Position numbers and translations under genes: made by a program. Source: BOG-224 sp963783505 (GTDB taxonomy: Bacteria > Acidobacteriota > Terriglobia > Bryobacterales > Bryobacteraceae). Taken from it: a DNA stretch of 64,000 nucleotides. Under the pieces are notes generated by a model. That model did no database searches, was not told the DNA's origin, and worked only from the letters and a program-made list of their open reading frames with translations. Within the stretch, counting starts at the first letter, position 1, and each line of letters starts with the position of its first letter. This document shows positions 37,212 through 46,795 of this stretch, piece after piece. The DNA lies in contig CAWAOP010000016.1 in assembly GCA_963783505.1 (NCBI GenBank), positions 42,623 through 106,622 on the forward strand. The letters are read 5' to 3'.

Positions 37212-37420
37212 AGCCCGCCAGGGCGAAAGAAAATAGCCCAGGGCGCGAGCCCCGCGGACAGGGAGTAGCCCGATAAAGCCCCCGGAGGGGGCGAAAGATC
37301 GCTCTTTCGCCGCGTGCCGGGGCTTGATCGATTTCGCTCGGTTCCCGACGGCTCGCGGCGCCCAAAGGGCCCCCGGCTACTCTCTTTCGCTCCTCCGGAG
37401 CTTAGATTCGGCCGGTCTTG
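37212..37420. repeat. Repeat family B, copy 2
   Basis: The block aligns with the repeat at 24684-24760: GGGCGAAAGAAAATAGCCC, then a GGGCGCGAGCCC hairpin, then GCCCCCGGAGGGGGCGAAAG (37277 on) facing TCTTTCGCC (37303 on). Another GGGCCCCCGG with CTCTTTCGCTCC follows at about 37366-37395. It fills most of the gap between two minus-strand genes. Confidence 0.65.
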
Positions 37421-37687
37421 GAATTCACGATTACGTCGCGGGCCGCCGCTTCGACGATTGGGCGCGAGAGCCTGGTTCCGTCGCCTGTCCTCCGGCGGCC
37501 CGTCGGCCTGGAGTTTTCAACGCGGTCACTTCCACCGTGGCGCAAGCCTCCAGGCTTGCAGAGCCGGCCGGGGGCCCCTTGGGCGCGCCGGCTTTCCGCA
37601 GGCCGAGAAGAAACTCGGCCCGGCAGGCGTGGACGCCCGCGCCATGGGAATGCCGGAAATCGGCCCTAATTTTAACGCCTATGGCCG
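37421..37687. other. Intergenic region before the LolA-like gene's stop
   Basis: Nothing coding can be supported. Short palindromes such as CAAGCCTCCAGGCTTG (37549 on) resemble further repeat remnants. Confidence 0.4.
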
Positions 37688-38479
37688 TTACTTCTTGGTC
37701 GGCGCGGGCGGTGGCGTCTTGTCGTCCACGGCGTCGCCGTATCGGATCGTCGATTTGCCGACGAATTGCTTGTAGTCCTGGTATTTCACGGTCTGGCGCA
37801 TGCGAACGTCCTGGCCGTCCTTGAAATGCAGCGTATCCTCGGCGCGCGTGTAGGTGGGGAACCAGTACTTCCCGTCGATCTGCTCGCGATACGTTTCGAA
37901 CCGGGGGAATTGTTGGTCTTCGCCTCGCTTTTGCAGGCCGACGCCCTTCCCGTAGGTCTTCACGATTTGCAAATCGCGGTCGTCCACCCAAACCTGACCT
38001 TCGAAATAACGCTTGCCCACGACCATCTTCCTGGGCTTCACGGAGAAGTTGTAACACCCGATTTCATCCACCTTTTCGCGGCCCAGATAGTCGATCTGGT
38101 AATCGGGCAGCGAGTCCGTGGTGAGGACGAACGGCTGAATATCGCGGAGGTCCTTCATGTCCTCCTGCGTCAGGATGAGGCTGCGCAGCGTGGGAACCGG
38201 CGTGTAGACGGGCTTGTCGTAACGCTTTCCTTCGGGCGTGAACGTGATATCGTCCACCTCGTTCCACTCCTCGCCGTTGGGATTGCCCCCCGAGTCGAGG
38301 ATCTGCAGCTTGACCGTCTGCCGGTACGTGTAGTTGTCGCGCGCTTTGGAGAACTCGGCTTCCTTGGCGGCGAACTTCCGGATGATGTCGTCTGCGTTGA
38401 CGTTATCCGGTTGCTGCCCCGCCACCCACGCAGGCAACAGCAACGCGGCCGTAACAGCGGAGAAAAACAGTGCGCGCAT
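37688..38479 (-). CDS. Periplasmic outer-membrane lipoprotein-sorting-like protein
   Basis: A 263-residue exported protein with signal peptide MRALFFSAVTAALLLPAWVAGQ. The middle resembles the LolA/LppX beta-half-barrel group (YTYRQTVKLQILD, YFEGQVWVDDRDLQIVKTYG, YWFPTYTRAEDTLHF). Such proteins bind lipids or lipoproteins in the periplasm; this variant is common in Acidobacteria without a proven role. It ends in a Pro/Thr/Lys tail. It lies 12 bases after the acyl-CoA dehydrogenase gene and may share its transcript. Confidence 0.65.
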   Translation of the reverse strand: MRALFFSAVTAALLLPAWVAGQQPDNVNADDIIRKFAAKEAEFSKARDNYTYRQTVKLQILDSGGNPNGEEWNEVDDITFTPEGKRYDKPVYTPVPTLRSLILTQEDMKDLRDIQPFVLTTDSLPDYQIDYLGREKVDEIGCYNFSVKPRKMVVGKRYFEGQVWVDDRDLQIVKTYGKGVGLQKRGEDQQFPRFETYREQIDGKYWFPTYTRAEDTLHFKDGQDVRMRQTVKYQDYKQFVGKSTIRYGDAVDDKTPPPAPTKK

Positions 38480-38491
38480 AATACCCCCAAC

Positions 38492-39682
38492 CTATGTCTG
38501 ACGGCGCGAGCCGGCCAGCAGTTTCTTGGCGATGGTCACCAGTTGGATGTTGCTCGTGCCTTCGTAGATGCGCCCGATCTTGGCGTCCCGATAGAGCTTC
38601 TCCACCGGATAGTCCTTCGTCACTCCCACGCCGCCATGAATTTCGATGGCCTTGGAGGCGGCTTTTTCCGCGACTTCCGAACTGTAGTATTTGGCCATGG
38701 CCGCTTCCGTGAGGAACGGCATTCCGGCGTCCCTCAGCCGCGCGGCGTTGTATACCAGCAACCGCGCCGCTTCGATTTCGGTGGCCATCCGCGCGAGGTC
38801 GAATTGAACGCCCTGGAATTCGCCGATAGTCTTGCCGAACTGCTTCCGCTGCCCGGCGTAGGCCGTAGCGTGTTCCAGCGCCGCGCGGGCCAATCCGATC
38901 ATCTGCGCTCCAATGGCGATGCGCCCTTCATTCAACGTCTCGATGGCGATCTTGTAGCCTTGGCCCACCTCGCCCATGACGTTCTCGCGCGGCACGCGGC
39001 AGTCGTTCAGAATCAACTCGCAGGTGGAAGAGGCGCGCAACCCCAGCTTATCTTCTTTCTTGCCGACTTCGAATCCTGGAAATCCGCGCTCCACGAGGAA
39101 AGCCGTTACGCCCTTGTAGCCAGCCTCCGGGCGTGCGTTGGCAAACAGCAGGAAAAGGCCTGCCTCGGCCGCGTTCGTGATCCAGAGCTTGCGTCCGTTC
39201 AGGATAAAGCCGCCGGCGCGCTCCTCGGCGCGCGTCGCCATGGCGAAGGCGTCCGAACCCGAGCCGGCCTCGGAAAGCGCGTAAGAAGCTACGGTATCGG
39301 TTGCGAGTTTCGGCAGGTACCGCGTCTTCTGTTCCGCCGTCGCCCATCGCAAGAGCGCGTTGTTGCAGATCGTGTTCTGCACGTCCACAATCACGCCCGC
39401 GGATGGGTCCACCGCGGACAGCTCTTCCACCGCCAGAATCGCCTGAAAAAAAGTGCCGCCCTGTCCGCCGTATTCTTCGGGGATTTCAATCCCCATCAGG
39501 CCCATTTCGAAGAACTGGCGGATGAGGTCCTTGCGGAACACGCCGGCTTCGTCCATTTCACGGACGTAGGGCCGTATCCGATCGTGCGCGAAGCGCCGCA
39601 CCGTCGCCCGGAAGAGCTTCTCGTCTTCGGAGAGCGCCGTCAGCGGTCGCGCCTGTAGGTCGTCGGAATCCGTAGGCGCCAT
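38492..39682 (-). CDS. Acyl-CoA dehydrogenase, short/branched-chain type
   Basis: A 396-residue FAD enzyme that introduces the alpha-beta double bond into an acyl-CoA and passes electrons to ETF. The usual order is visible: helical N-domain, YALSEAGSGSDAFAM (FAD/substrate strand), ITNAAEAGLFLLFA, then RKQFGKTIGEFQGVQFDLA and the C-terminal IHGGVGVTKDYPVEKLYRDA. The catalytic Glu lies in IYEGTSNIQL, the position typical of short and short/branched-chain enzymes. A role in leucine, isoleucine or butyrate degradation would fit the fused E1 dehydrogenase elsewhere in the window, but this is inference. Confidence 0.93.
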   Translation of the reverse strand: MAPTDSDDLQARPLTALSEDEKLFRATVRRFAHDRIRPYVREMDEAGVFRKDLIRQFFEMGLMGIEIPEEYGGQGGTFFQAILAVEELSAVDPSAGVIVDVQNTICNNALLRWATAEQKTRYLPKLATDTVASYALSEAGSGSDAFAMATRAEERAGGFILNGRKLWITNAAEAGLFLLFANARPEAGYKGVTAFLVERGFPGFEVGKKEDKLGLRASSTCELILNDCRVPRENVMGEVGQGYKIAIETLNEGRIAIGAQMIGLARAALEHATAYAGQRKQFGKTIGEFQGVQFDLARMATEIEAARLLVYNAARLRDAGMPFLTEAAMAKYYSSEVAEKAASKAIEIHGGVGVTKDYPVEKLYRDAKIGRIYEGTSNIQLVTIAKKLLAGSRRQT

Positions 39683-39692
39683 CTACGACAGA

Positions 39693-40804
39693 TTATTCCA
39701 CAGCAGCCAGTTCGCGCCACTGCCTGCCCTGCGACTCGGCTACCTTGCTGTGCGTAACGTAACCGTTGTACGTGTTGACGCCTTCGCGGATCGCCCGATG
39801 CCGCTCGCACGCGCCTTCAAGACCGTGGTTCGCGAGTTCCAGCAAATACGGAATCGTGGCGTTGGTCAGTGCGAAAGTCGAAGTGTGCGGCACCGCGGCC
39901 GGCATGTTGGACACGCAATAGTGCACCACGCCATCCACGACGTAAGTCGGCTCGGTGTGCGTGGTTGCGCGCGAAGTCTCGAAGCATCCGCCTTGGTCGA
40001 TCGCCACGTCCACCACAACGGCGCCTTGCTTCATGGTGGCGATCATCTGCCGCCGCACCAGCTTGGGCGCGGCCGCTCCCGGGATCAGCACGGACCCCAC
40101 GACCAGGTCCGCCGTCCTCATGCTCTCCGCGATTGTCCAGGAGTTGGACGCCATGGTGACGATGCGGCTCCCGAAGTGGTCGTCCATCTCGCGCAGCCGG
40201 TTCAGGTTCCTGTCGATGATGGTCACTTGCGCGCCCGCGCCCACCGCCATCTTGGCCGCGTTCGAGCCCACAACTCCCGCTCCCAGGATCACCACGTGAG
40301 CCGGGGCAACGCCGGGCACCCCTCCCAGCAGAATGCCCCGGCCTCCGTTCGGGCGCTCCAGATACTGCGCGCCCACCTGGATCGCCATGCGCCCCGCGAC
40401 CTCGCTCATCGGCGTCAACAGGGGCAGGGAACCGTCGGCCTCAACGATGGTCTCGTAAGCCACGCCGTTGACGCGCGAAGCCAGCAGCTTGTCGGTCAGT
40501 TCCGGAAGCGGCGCCAGATGGAGGTACGTGAACAGAATCAGGCCGGGCCGGAAGTGGCCGTATTCGCCGGCTGAGGCTCTTTCACCTTGACGACCAGTCC
40601 GGATTTGCTCCACACTTCGTCCGCGTTCTGCACGATCGCCGCGCCGGCCTGCATGTACTCGCGATCGGTGATCGAGCTTCCCTCGCCCGCACGCGTCTCC
40701 ACCAGCACCTCGTGCCCCGCTTCGCGCAACGCCGCCACGCCGCTCGGCACCAGCCCTACCCGCGTCTCGTGATCTTTGATCTCCTTGGGAACGCCGACGA
40801 TCAT
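39693..40804 (-). CDS. ald: Alanine dehydrogenase, split by a frameshift
   Basis: It interconverts L-alanine and pyruvate plus ammonia with NAD. The N-terminal part (40804 downward) reads MIVGVPKEIKDHETRVGL and DEVWSKSGLVVKVKEPQP; the rest continues in another frame from EYGHFRPGLILFTYLH to the stop at 39693. One missing base near 40568 explains the break. Signatures are GVPGVAPAHVVILGAGVVG (NAD site), DVAIDQGGCFETS and YCVSNMPAAVPHTST. Combined length is about 370 residues, normal for Ald. It lies 10 bases upstream of the acyl-CoA dehydrogenase start on the same strand. Confidence 0.9.
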
Positions 40805-40987
40805 AGGAAGTCTCCGGTTCTTAGATTAACACCACTCTAGTGTGGGGTGAGTAATCGAACTGCTTATCACGAGTCTCGACAGCGCCTTGCATGGCGCTGG
40901 CAGGACCGATCTTCCCGACCCGTTCTCTCAAAGCACTTGCGCAGCGGCTGTAATCTCGACATGCTGTAAGTGTCGGGCAGGTGGCTT

Positions 40988-42307
40988 ATGAGTCTTGTCG
41001 GCTTCGAAGTAGTCGCGATTCTCTTTCTGGTGCTCGCCAGCGGAGCCTTTACGATGGCGGAGATGGCCGTGGTGTCGGCGCACAAGCTGCGTTTGCAGCA
41101 ACAGGCCGAAGAAGGGAATAGAAACGCGAAGAAGGTTCTGGAACTGGCCGGCGACCCCAACGAGTTCCTATCCACCGTTCAAGTAGGCATTACCGTTCTC
41201 TCGACACTGACGGGCGCTTTCAGCGGCCTTACGCTGGCCCGGCAACTGACGCTCTTCCTGCGAGGATACGCCGCAATCGCTCCCTACGCCGAGCCCATCG
41301 CGGTAACGTTTGTCGTGCTGGCCGTCAGCTATCTAACCCTGATTCTGGGCGAGTTGGTTCCGAAGAATCTTGCGCTGGCCAACCCCGATCGCCTGGCGAC
41401 CGCGCTCGCGCCGGCCATGGTGGCCCTGTCCAAGGTCGCCGCTCCCGCCGTTCGCCTGCTTTCGTGGTCCACCGAGCGGGTGCTCCATGCGCTGCCCGAA
41501 AAGCGGACCGCCGCGTCGCCGGTCACTGAAGAGGACATCAAGAACCTGGTGGCGGAAGGAGCCAGGCACGGCGCGGTGGAAGAAGCCGAGCAGGAAATGG
41601 TGGAAGGCGTCTTCCGGCTGGGCGACCGGACGGTAGCCGAACTCATGCGTCCCGCCATGGAAGTCGAATGGATCGGCGATGATGGCGGCATCAAGGAGAT
41701 ACGGCAGCTCATCGCGACCAGCGTCCACTCGCGCTTTCCGGTGGCTCACGAAACGCTGGACCAGATTGTTGGAGTCGTCTCCGTTCGGGATTTGCTCTCG
41801 CAATTCGTTCAGGGCGGCGCGCTCGATCTGAAAGCGTGCGTGCGCAAGCCGCTGATCTTTCCGGAAACCAAGCCTGCGCTGGACGCCCTTGAGGAGTTTC
41901 AGAAAGCCGGTTCGCGGTTCGCGCTGGTGGTGGACGAGCACGGCGCCACGGGCGGCATCATCACCACTACCGATATCCTCCAAGCCGTTGTCGGCGATCT
42001 CCACGGCGCCGGCGAGCCACCGCGCCCCACGGCCGTTCAACGCGAGGACGGTACGTGGCTGGTAGACGGCCGGCTGCACATCGACGACTTGAAGGAACGG
42101 CTGGGCATCAGAGAACTGCCGGAGGAGGAAGCCGGAGGCTTCTCCACCGTTGGAGGTCTGGTGATGACGGTCCTTGGCCGCGTACCATCCACCGCGGAGC
42201 GGTTCGATGTCCCCGGTTGGCGGTTTGAGGTGGTCGACATGGATGGAACTCGGGTAGATAAGGTCCTGGTCTCACCGGCCCCGCCGGCCCCCGCCGACCC
42301 CGCGTAG
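40988..42307 (+). CDS. CNNM/CorC-type membrane protein with CBS domains (hemolysin-like, UPF0053)
   Basis: A 439-residue membrane protein in the family of CorC/CNNM transporters, implicated in Mg2+ or Co2+ efflux. The N-terminal DUF21 part has three or four segments (VVAILFLVLASGAFTMAEMAVVSA, STVQVGITVLSTLTGAFSG, LILGELVPKNLAL). Two CBS domains follow (about 210-340; RPAMEVEWI, VVSVRDLL, TDILQAVVGD), then a C-terminal CorC_HlyC domain (GGFSTVGGLVMTVLGRVP). The ATG at 40988 follows AGGTGG; a GTG at 40970 is possible. The name hemolysin is historical. Confidence 0.9.
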   Translation: MSLVGFEVVAILFLVLASGAFTMAEMAVVSAHKLRLQQQAEEGNRNAKKVLELAGDPNEFLSTVQVGITVLSTLTGAFSGLTLARQLTLFLRGYAAIAPYAEPIAVTFVVLAVSYLTLILGELVPKNLALANPDRLATALAPAMVALSKVAAPAVRLLSWSTERVLHALPEKRTAASPVTEEDIKNLVAEGARHGAVEEAEQEMVEGVFRLGDRTVAELMRPAMEVEWIGDDGGIKEIRQLIATSVHSRFPVAHETLDQIVGVVSVRDLLSQFVQGGALDLKACVRKPLIFPETKPALDALEEFQKAGSRFALVVDEHGATGGIITTTDILQAVVGDLHGAGEPPRPTAVQREDGTWLVDGRLHIDDLKERLGIRELPEEEAGGFSTVGGLVMTVLGRVPSTAERFDVPGWRFEVVDMDGTRVDKVLVSPAPPAPADPA

Positions 42308-42731
42308 AATCCGCGTGCGAATCCGCGTGGCCAACCACGCTCCGCCGGCGTGAAATGCACGCGCAAGAATTCGCACATACGAATGGAATAGTACGACCCG
42401 AAGCCGCGGTTTGCCTTCGCGGTCAATTAGTTCGGCCGGACAACTTGAATTCGGACGCGGAAATGGACGCTTTATCACCAAAGCGAATAAACCTGGATGA
42501 GCTTTTTTACGTCTCCATGTTTCAGAGCGCAACTCGACAGGCGTCTAGGTGTTTGAATGGTAAACCGGCCCGAATGAGAGCGTTCCGGCGGCGAGGTTCT
42601 CAACGCGCGTGAGATTGCGAGTAGCGGCGTAGTGAAACGCCCGGCGTTGCCGGCCTTCGCCAAGCGCCGATACGGTTAGTTCCAAGTCGGAACAGGACGG
42701 CATTTTCGCAGAGTACATGAAGGATTAGAGT
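42308..42731. other. Intergenic region before the sulfotransferase
   Basis: No gene or clear repeat can be supported. The last 200 bases are lower in GC than the neighbours and would be the place for the promoter of the sulfotransferase cluster, though I see no convincing hexamer pair. Confidence 0.4.
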
Positions 42732-43664
42732 TTGATCGCGACTCGTGCAGAAATAAGAATTACGATTCCATCCGTCCGAATAAGGCGCGTGGTAATTCAC
42801 TACCACATCTTCAAGAACGGCGGAAGCACCGTCGAATCGATCCTCGAGCGCGAGTTTGGTCTCTCCTTCGCCACGCTCCATGCGTCGAACGTGGATGACG
42901 TTCTGGACAACCGCGATCTGGCCGCATTTCTTGAGGATTATCCTTCGGTCGCGGCGATCACGAGCCACCATCTCCGCTACCCCAAACCTGCGATCGGCAA
43001 CGCCGCGGTCTTCGATTGCTGCTTCTTCCGCGATCCGCTGCGCCGGTTGCAGTCCCTTTACTCTTTCTACAGACGGGCCGAAACCGACGATCCGCTCAGC
43101 CTGTGGGCGCGCCGGTTCGATTCCCGCCAGTTCATGCAGCGGCTCGTAGATCAGTCCCCTAACCAGGTGAGCGACGTTCAAGTGAATTTCCTGGCGAACT
43201 CGGGGATCTTCTTGCGCCCGCCGGACGAGGACGATCTCGATCGCGCCGCCGATACCATGCGGACGATGGCCATTCCGGGCGTGCTGGACATGTTCGACGA
43301 GAGCCTCGTCTCCGCCGAGTACTATCTGAAACCGGCCTTCCCTACGATTCGCTTGGACTACGTTCCTCGGAATGTCAGTCCCGCGGCGCCGGGACGTGGG
43401 TTCGATTTGAAGGAAGTCTGGGGTCCGGATCTTTACGAGACGCTTTCCCGGATGAACCGGCTGGATACGGAGTTCATTCGCCGCACGCGAGCCGAAATCG
43501 TCCGCCGGTTTGAGAACGTGCCGGAGGCGCAGCGGCGCCTCGCCGAGTTCCGCGTCCGGTGCGCTCGCCGCGTGGCCGCGACTCGCTTCTCAACGCCGAT
43601 TGAGATTCCGGCTATTGCCGGCCTCGATTCCAGTTACGAGCGCGAAGGCGCCCTTACAGTCTGA
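42732..43664 (+). CDS. Sulfotransferase-family protein
   Basis: About 310 residues. VVIHYHIFKNGGSTVESILE near the N-terminus (key part HIFKNGGST) has the form of the 5'-phosphosulfate binding loop of Sulfotransfer_2-type enzymes, and FFRDPLRRLQSLYSFYRR matches the 3'-phosphate binding segment (RDPxxRxxSxYxF). It would transfer sulfate from PAPS, probably to a glycan. The TTG at 42732 is weak; a GTG at the VVIHYH segment would shorten it by about 19 residues. An APS kinase gene follows after 11 bases and could supply the donor. Confidence 0.75.
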   Translation: MIATRAEIRITIPSVRIRRVVIHYHIFKNGGSTVESILEREFGLSFATLHASNVDDVLDNRDLAAFLEDYPSVAAITSHHLRYPKPAIGNAAVFDCCFFRDPLRRLQSLYSFYRRAETDDPLSLWARRFDSRQFMQRLVDQSPNQVSDVQVNFLANSGIFLRPPDEDDLDRAADTMRTMAIPGVLDMFDESLVSAEYYLKPAFPTIRLDYVPRNVSPAAPGRGFDLKEVWGPDLYETLSRMNRLDTEFIRRTRAEIVRRFENVPEAQRRLAEFRVRCARRVAATRFSTPIEIPAIAGLDSSYEREGALTV

Positions 43665-43675
43665 GACCGAATCTC

Positions 43676-44216
43676 TTGACGACCTCCGCCGAACCCATTG
43701 TTCCTACTGTGTGGTTCACGGGCCTGAGCGCGGCGGGCAAAACCACGATTTGCCGGGGCGTGCTGGAACGTCTTCAGGCGCGAGGCTCGAAGGCGGAGAT
43801 GCTCGATGGCGACGAGCTTCGGAAGCGCCTGTGCGCCGATCTCGGCTTTTCGCGCGAGGACCGCGACGAAAACATCCGGCGAATCGGATTTGTCGCCGGA
43901 TTGCTCCACCGGCAGGGCAAAATCGCCTTGGTGGCGGTCATCTCCCCCTATCGCGCGGTACGCGCCGAGGTGCGGGCTTCCATTGGCGAGTTCATCGAGG
44001 TCTACGTGAACGCTCCGGTCGAACGTCTGTGAGGCCAGGGATCCGAAGGGACTGTACCGCAAGGCCAGGGCCGGCGAGATTCGCGGTTTTACCGGAATTG
44101 ACGATCCTTACGAGCCTCCCGAGAATCCCGAGGTCGAGTGCCGCACGGACCGCGAAACCATTGACGAGTGCGTGGAAAAGGTCCTGAAAGCGATTGACCG
44201 CGCCATGCTTCAATAG
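43676..44216 (+). CDS. cysC: Adenylylsulfate (APS) kinase, split by a frameshift
   Basis: It phosphorylates APS to PAPS. The P-loop is GLSAAGKTT, followed by LDGDELRKRLCADLGFSREDRDENIRR and AVISPYRAVRAEVRA, all in standard order. The frame ends early at 44032 after NAPVERL, but one frame over the sequence goes on as VCEARDPKGLYRKARAGEI, GFTGIDDPYEPP and ends at 44216. One extra base at about 44024 explains this; the joined product is about 180 residues, typical of CysC. No ATP sulfurylase is nearby. The close sulfotransferase suggests PAPS for sulfation more than for assimilation. Confidence 0.88.
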
Positions 44217-44275
44217 CGGCGCGGCCCTTAAGCTCGAACGTGCGGCCCCCGACTCCCGATTGCTACCATCGATAC

Positions 44276-45553
44276 GTGATCGAGCTTGACTGCGTCTCGA
44301 AGATGTACCGTTTGTACGCCAAGCCCGGCGACCGCCTGAAAGAACTGATCACGTTCGGGCGCCGCAAGTCCCATCGCGAGCACTGGGCGCTGCGGGACGT
44401 CACCATCCGAATTCAAAAGGGCGAGACCTTCTGCGTGATCGGCGAGAACGGTTCGGGAAAGAGCACGCTGCTCAAACTCGTCGCGGGCATCCTCCAACCC
44501 ACCGAGGGGAACGTTCGCGTCGGGGGCCGCCTCACCGCCCTTCTCGAACTGGGAGCGGGTTTCAACGCCGAGTTCACCGGCCGGAAGAACCTGTTTCTGA
44601 ATGGCGCTATCCACGGCCTTTCCACGCGCGAGGTCGAGGATTTGATGGCAGGCATTTCGTCGTTCGCGGAGATCGGCGACTACCTCGACCAGCCGGTGAA
44701 GACTTATTCCAGCGGCATGGTGGTGCGGCTGGGATTTTCCCTCGCCGTGCATCTGTATCCGGAGATTCTGGTCGTGGATGAGGCTCTTGCCGTTGGCGAT
44801 ATCTATTTTCGCCAGCGCTGCATGAGGAAGATCCACGATATGCGCGCAAGCGGCGTGACGATTGTGTACGTGACGCACGCCATCTCCGACATCAAGTCAC
44901 TCGGGGACCGCGCGCTCTGGCTGGAACGCGGGAGGCCGCGCCTGCTGGGCGATGCGCGCGAAGTTGCGCACCAGTACATGGCGTGGCTGCTTGAAAAGGA
45001 GGCCGGCCGCCGCAGGACCGATCAAGCGGCGCTCGAACGCGCGCAGACGGCGCCGCCTCCGCCGCCCGAGGTCATCGGCTGGCTTCCCCCCGAGCCTCGG
45101 CGCTGGGGCGATGGCCGGGCGCGCATCCTCGGCATCGAAGTCACGGACCCCGAAGGCCGCCCGGTCAGTTCGATGCGAACCCCCGGGGTCATCGTAGCGA
45201 GGATCAGCCTCCGCGCCGAACAGCCGATTGAGTCTCCGATTGTGGGAGTAGCCGTCCGCGCCTCGGACGGCGTGGATTTGACCGGAGCGAATACGGCCAG
45301 CCTGAACGTTCCCGTGGCGCCGCTTTCCGCGGGCGAGGTGCGCACGTACGACTTCCATATGCGCTTGCCCGAACTCGCTCCCGGCCCGTACACCTTCACT
45401 CCTGCCATCGCCGATGGCGACCTTGAGGAGTTCCACGTGTGCGATCTGGTGGAGGATGCGCTAACCGTAACGGCGCTTCCGGGGGACAGCGCCGTCTACG
45501 GCAGGGTGCGTTTGCCGTGCGTCGCCGAAGTCAGCGTCGCCGATCCGAACTGA
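44276..45553 (+). CDS. Wzt-like polysaccharide ABC transporter ATP-binding protein
   Basis: About 425 residues. The ATPase half (1-245) has Walker A GENGSGKST, a short signature YSSGM as in Wzt/TagH exporters, Walker B ILVVDEALAVGD and the switch His in IVYVTHAIS. A linker leads to a C-terminal beta-sandwich (about 275-425; RILGIEVTDPEGRPV, YDFHMRLPELAPGPYTFTPA), the Wzt_C-type domain that recognises the polysaccharide end group. The GTG at 44276 is the likely start; no strong ribosome site is seen. A Wzm permease gene is absent here, so its partner is elsewhere. With the sulfotransferase and CysC it may export a sulfated glycan. Confidence 0.88.
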   Translation: MIELDCVSKMYRLYAKPGDRLKELITFGRRKSHREHWALRDVTIRIQKGETFCVIGENGSGKSTLLKLVAGILQPTEGNVRVGGRLTALLELGAGFNAEFTGRKNLFLNGAIHGLSTREVEDLMAGISSFAEIGDYLDQPVKTYSSGMVVRLGFSLAVHLYPEILVVDEALAVGDIYFRQRCMRKIHDMRASGVTIVYVTHAISDIKSLGDRALWLERGRPRLLGDAREVAHQYMAWLLEKEAGRRRTDQAALERAQTAPPPPPEVIGWLPPEPRRWGDGRARILGIEVTDPEGRPVSSMRTPGVIVARISLRAEQPIESPIVGVAVRASDGVDLTGANTASLNVPVAPLSAGEVRTYDFHMRLPELAPGPYTFTPAIADGDLEEFHVCDLVEDALTVTALPGDSAVYGRVRLPCVAEVSVADPN

Positions 45554-45573
45554 CCCCCAATTGGCTCGCCGCT

Positions 45574-46746
45574 TTACGGCAGCGCTCCGAATCCGCCGGC
45601 CAGCGCTCCGATAGCCAGAACGAACACGGGATGCCAGTTTCGCCTGGCGAGCAAGTAAAACGAAACGGCGCCAAGCGCCCAACCGCGCCAGGAAATCAGC
45701 GCGCTCCCTGCCAGCAGGAACGCGGCGCTGACCACCAGTCCCGCGACTGCCGGATTTACCCCCGCGAGAAATCGCGCCACCCGCGCGTCCGTGCGGTGCT
45801 TCTCATATTGGCGGCCCAGAAGCAGCATGAGGGCCAGGCCGGGCGCGAAGATCGCGAGAGTCGCAACCGCCGCGCCGGATAGGCCGGCCACCTTGTATCC
45901 CGCGAACGTGGCGAGAACGGCGATAGGGCCCGGCGTCAGGTTGCTGATTGCCACTCCGTCCAGGAATTCGCGCGGCGTGAGCCAGTGCAGTCCCGTCACA
46001 AGGCGGTCGTGAAGCAACGGCAGCAGCACGAATCCACCTCCAAAGAACACCAGACCGATCTTGAGGAATTGCGCCGCGATAGCTCCCAGCGCCGGAAGAC
46101 CGAATACCAAGGGAAACACCGCGGGCGCCGAGGAGCGCGCCGGTGGATTCGCGGCGCGCGCAACGGGTTGGTTCCGCGGTTCCCGCACGAGCAAGTATCC
46201 TACCGCTCCCGAAGCCAGCAGAACCCAGACGGCGTTGATTCTGAACGCGCCGGCCAGCAGCGCGGCAACGGCCAGCGCCGCGGTTGACCGGCTGCGTACC
46301 ACAATCCGGCCGAGCGAATAGCCGGCATTCAGAATGAGCGCGATCGCCACGGGTCCCAACCCGGCGACCACGCCTTGCATGGCAGGCAGCGAGTGATATC
46401 GGAAATACGCTTCCGAAAGCGCCGCAACCAGTACGAACGACGGCAGCAGGAAGGCTGCGCAGGCGGCGAATCCTCCGAACACCCCGAACAGGCGGTAGCC
46501 GACGAAAAAGGCCGCATTCACCGCGAACGAGCCCAGAATCTGTCCAAGTCCCACGCCCTGGACGAACTCCTCGGACGCGAGCAGGCGGCGCTTCCGCACG
46601 AATTCGCGCTCCATCAGCGAAATCACGGCCATGCCGCCGCCGAAGCCCATGGTTCCGATCTTCAGGAATTCGAGATACAGTGACGCGGGAGTCGAACTGG
46701 AGGCGCCTCCACCGCTGGCGCGAGCGTGGCCGGACATCATTCCCAT
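45574..46746 (-). CDS. chrA: Chromate transporter ChrA
   Basis: A two-half transporter of about 390 residues. Each half opens with the ChrA motif: FLKIGTMGFGGGMAVI in the first and FLKIGLVFFGGGFVLLPL in the second, each followed by EFVQGVGLGQILGSFAVN and EFLDGVAISNLTPGPIAV, respectively. It is thought to expel chromate from the cell. The ATG at 46746 is preferred to the TTG at 46782. It converges on the Wzt-like gene and lies downstream of the next minus-strand gene by about 50 bases. Confidence 0.93.
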   Translation of the reverse strand: MGMMSGHARASGGGASSSTPASLYLEFLKIGTMGFGGGMAVISLMEREFVRKRRLLASEEFVQGVGLGQILGSFAVNAAFFVGYRLFGVFGGFAACAAFLLPSFVLVAALSEAYFRYHSLPAMQGVVAGLGPVAIALILNAGYSLGRIVVRSRSTAALAVAALLAGAFRINAVWVLLASGAVGYLLVREPRNQPVARAANPPARSSAPAVFPLVFGLPALGAIAAQFLKIGLVFFGGGFVLLPLLHDRLVTGLHWLTPREFLDGVAISNLTPGPIAVLATFAGYKVAGLSGAAVATLAIFAPGLALMLLLGRQYEKHRTDARVARFLAGVNPAVAGLVVSAAFLLAGSALISWRGWALGAVSFYLLARRNWHPVFVLAIGALAGGFGALP

Positions 46747-46795
46747 TTTCCATGGATGCAGGCCCGGCCGGGCCCGTGACAACCATGCGCCGGAT

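Noticed and set aside
37766..39658. 630-residue plus-strand open frame
   Set aside because: It runs antisense across two recognised minus-strand genes (LolA-like and acyl-CoA dehydrogenase).
43100..43140. tRNA-like GGTTCGATTCC segment
   Set aside because: It lies within the sulfotransferase reading frame and no acceptor or anticodon stem can be drawn around it.
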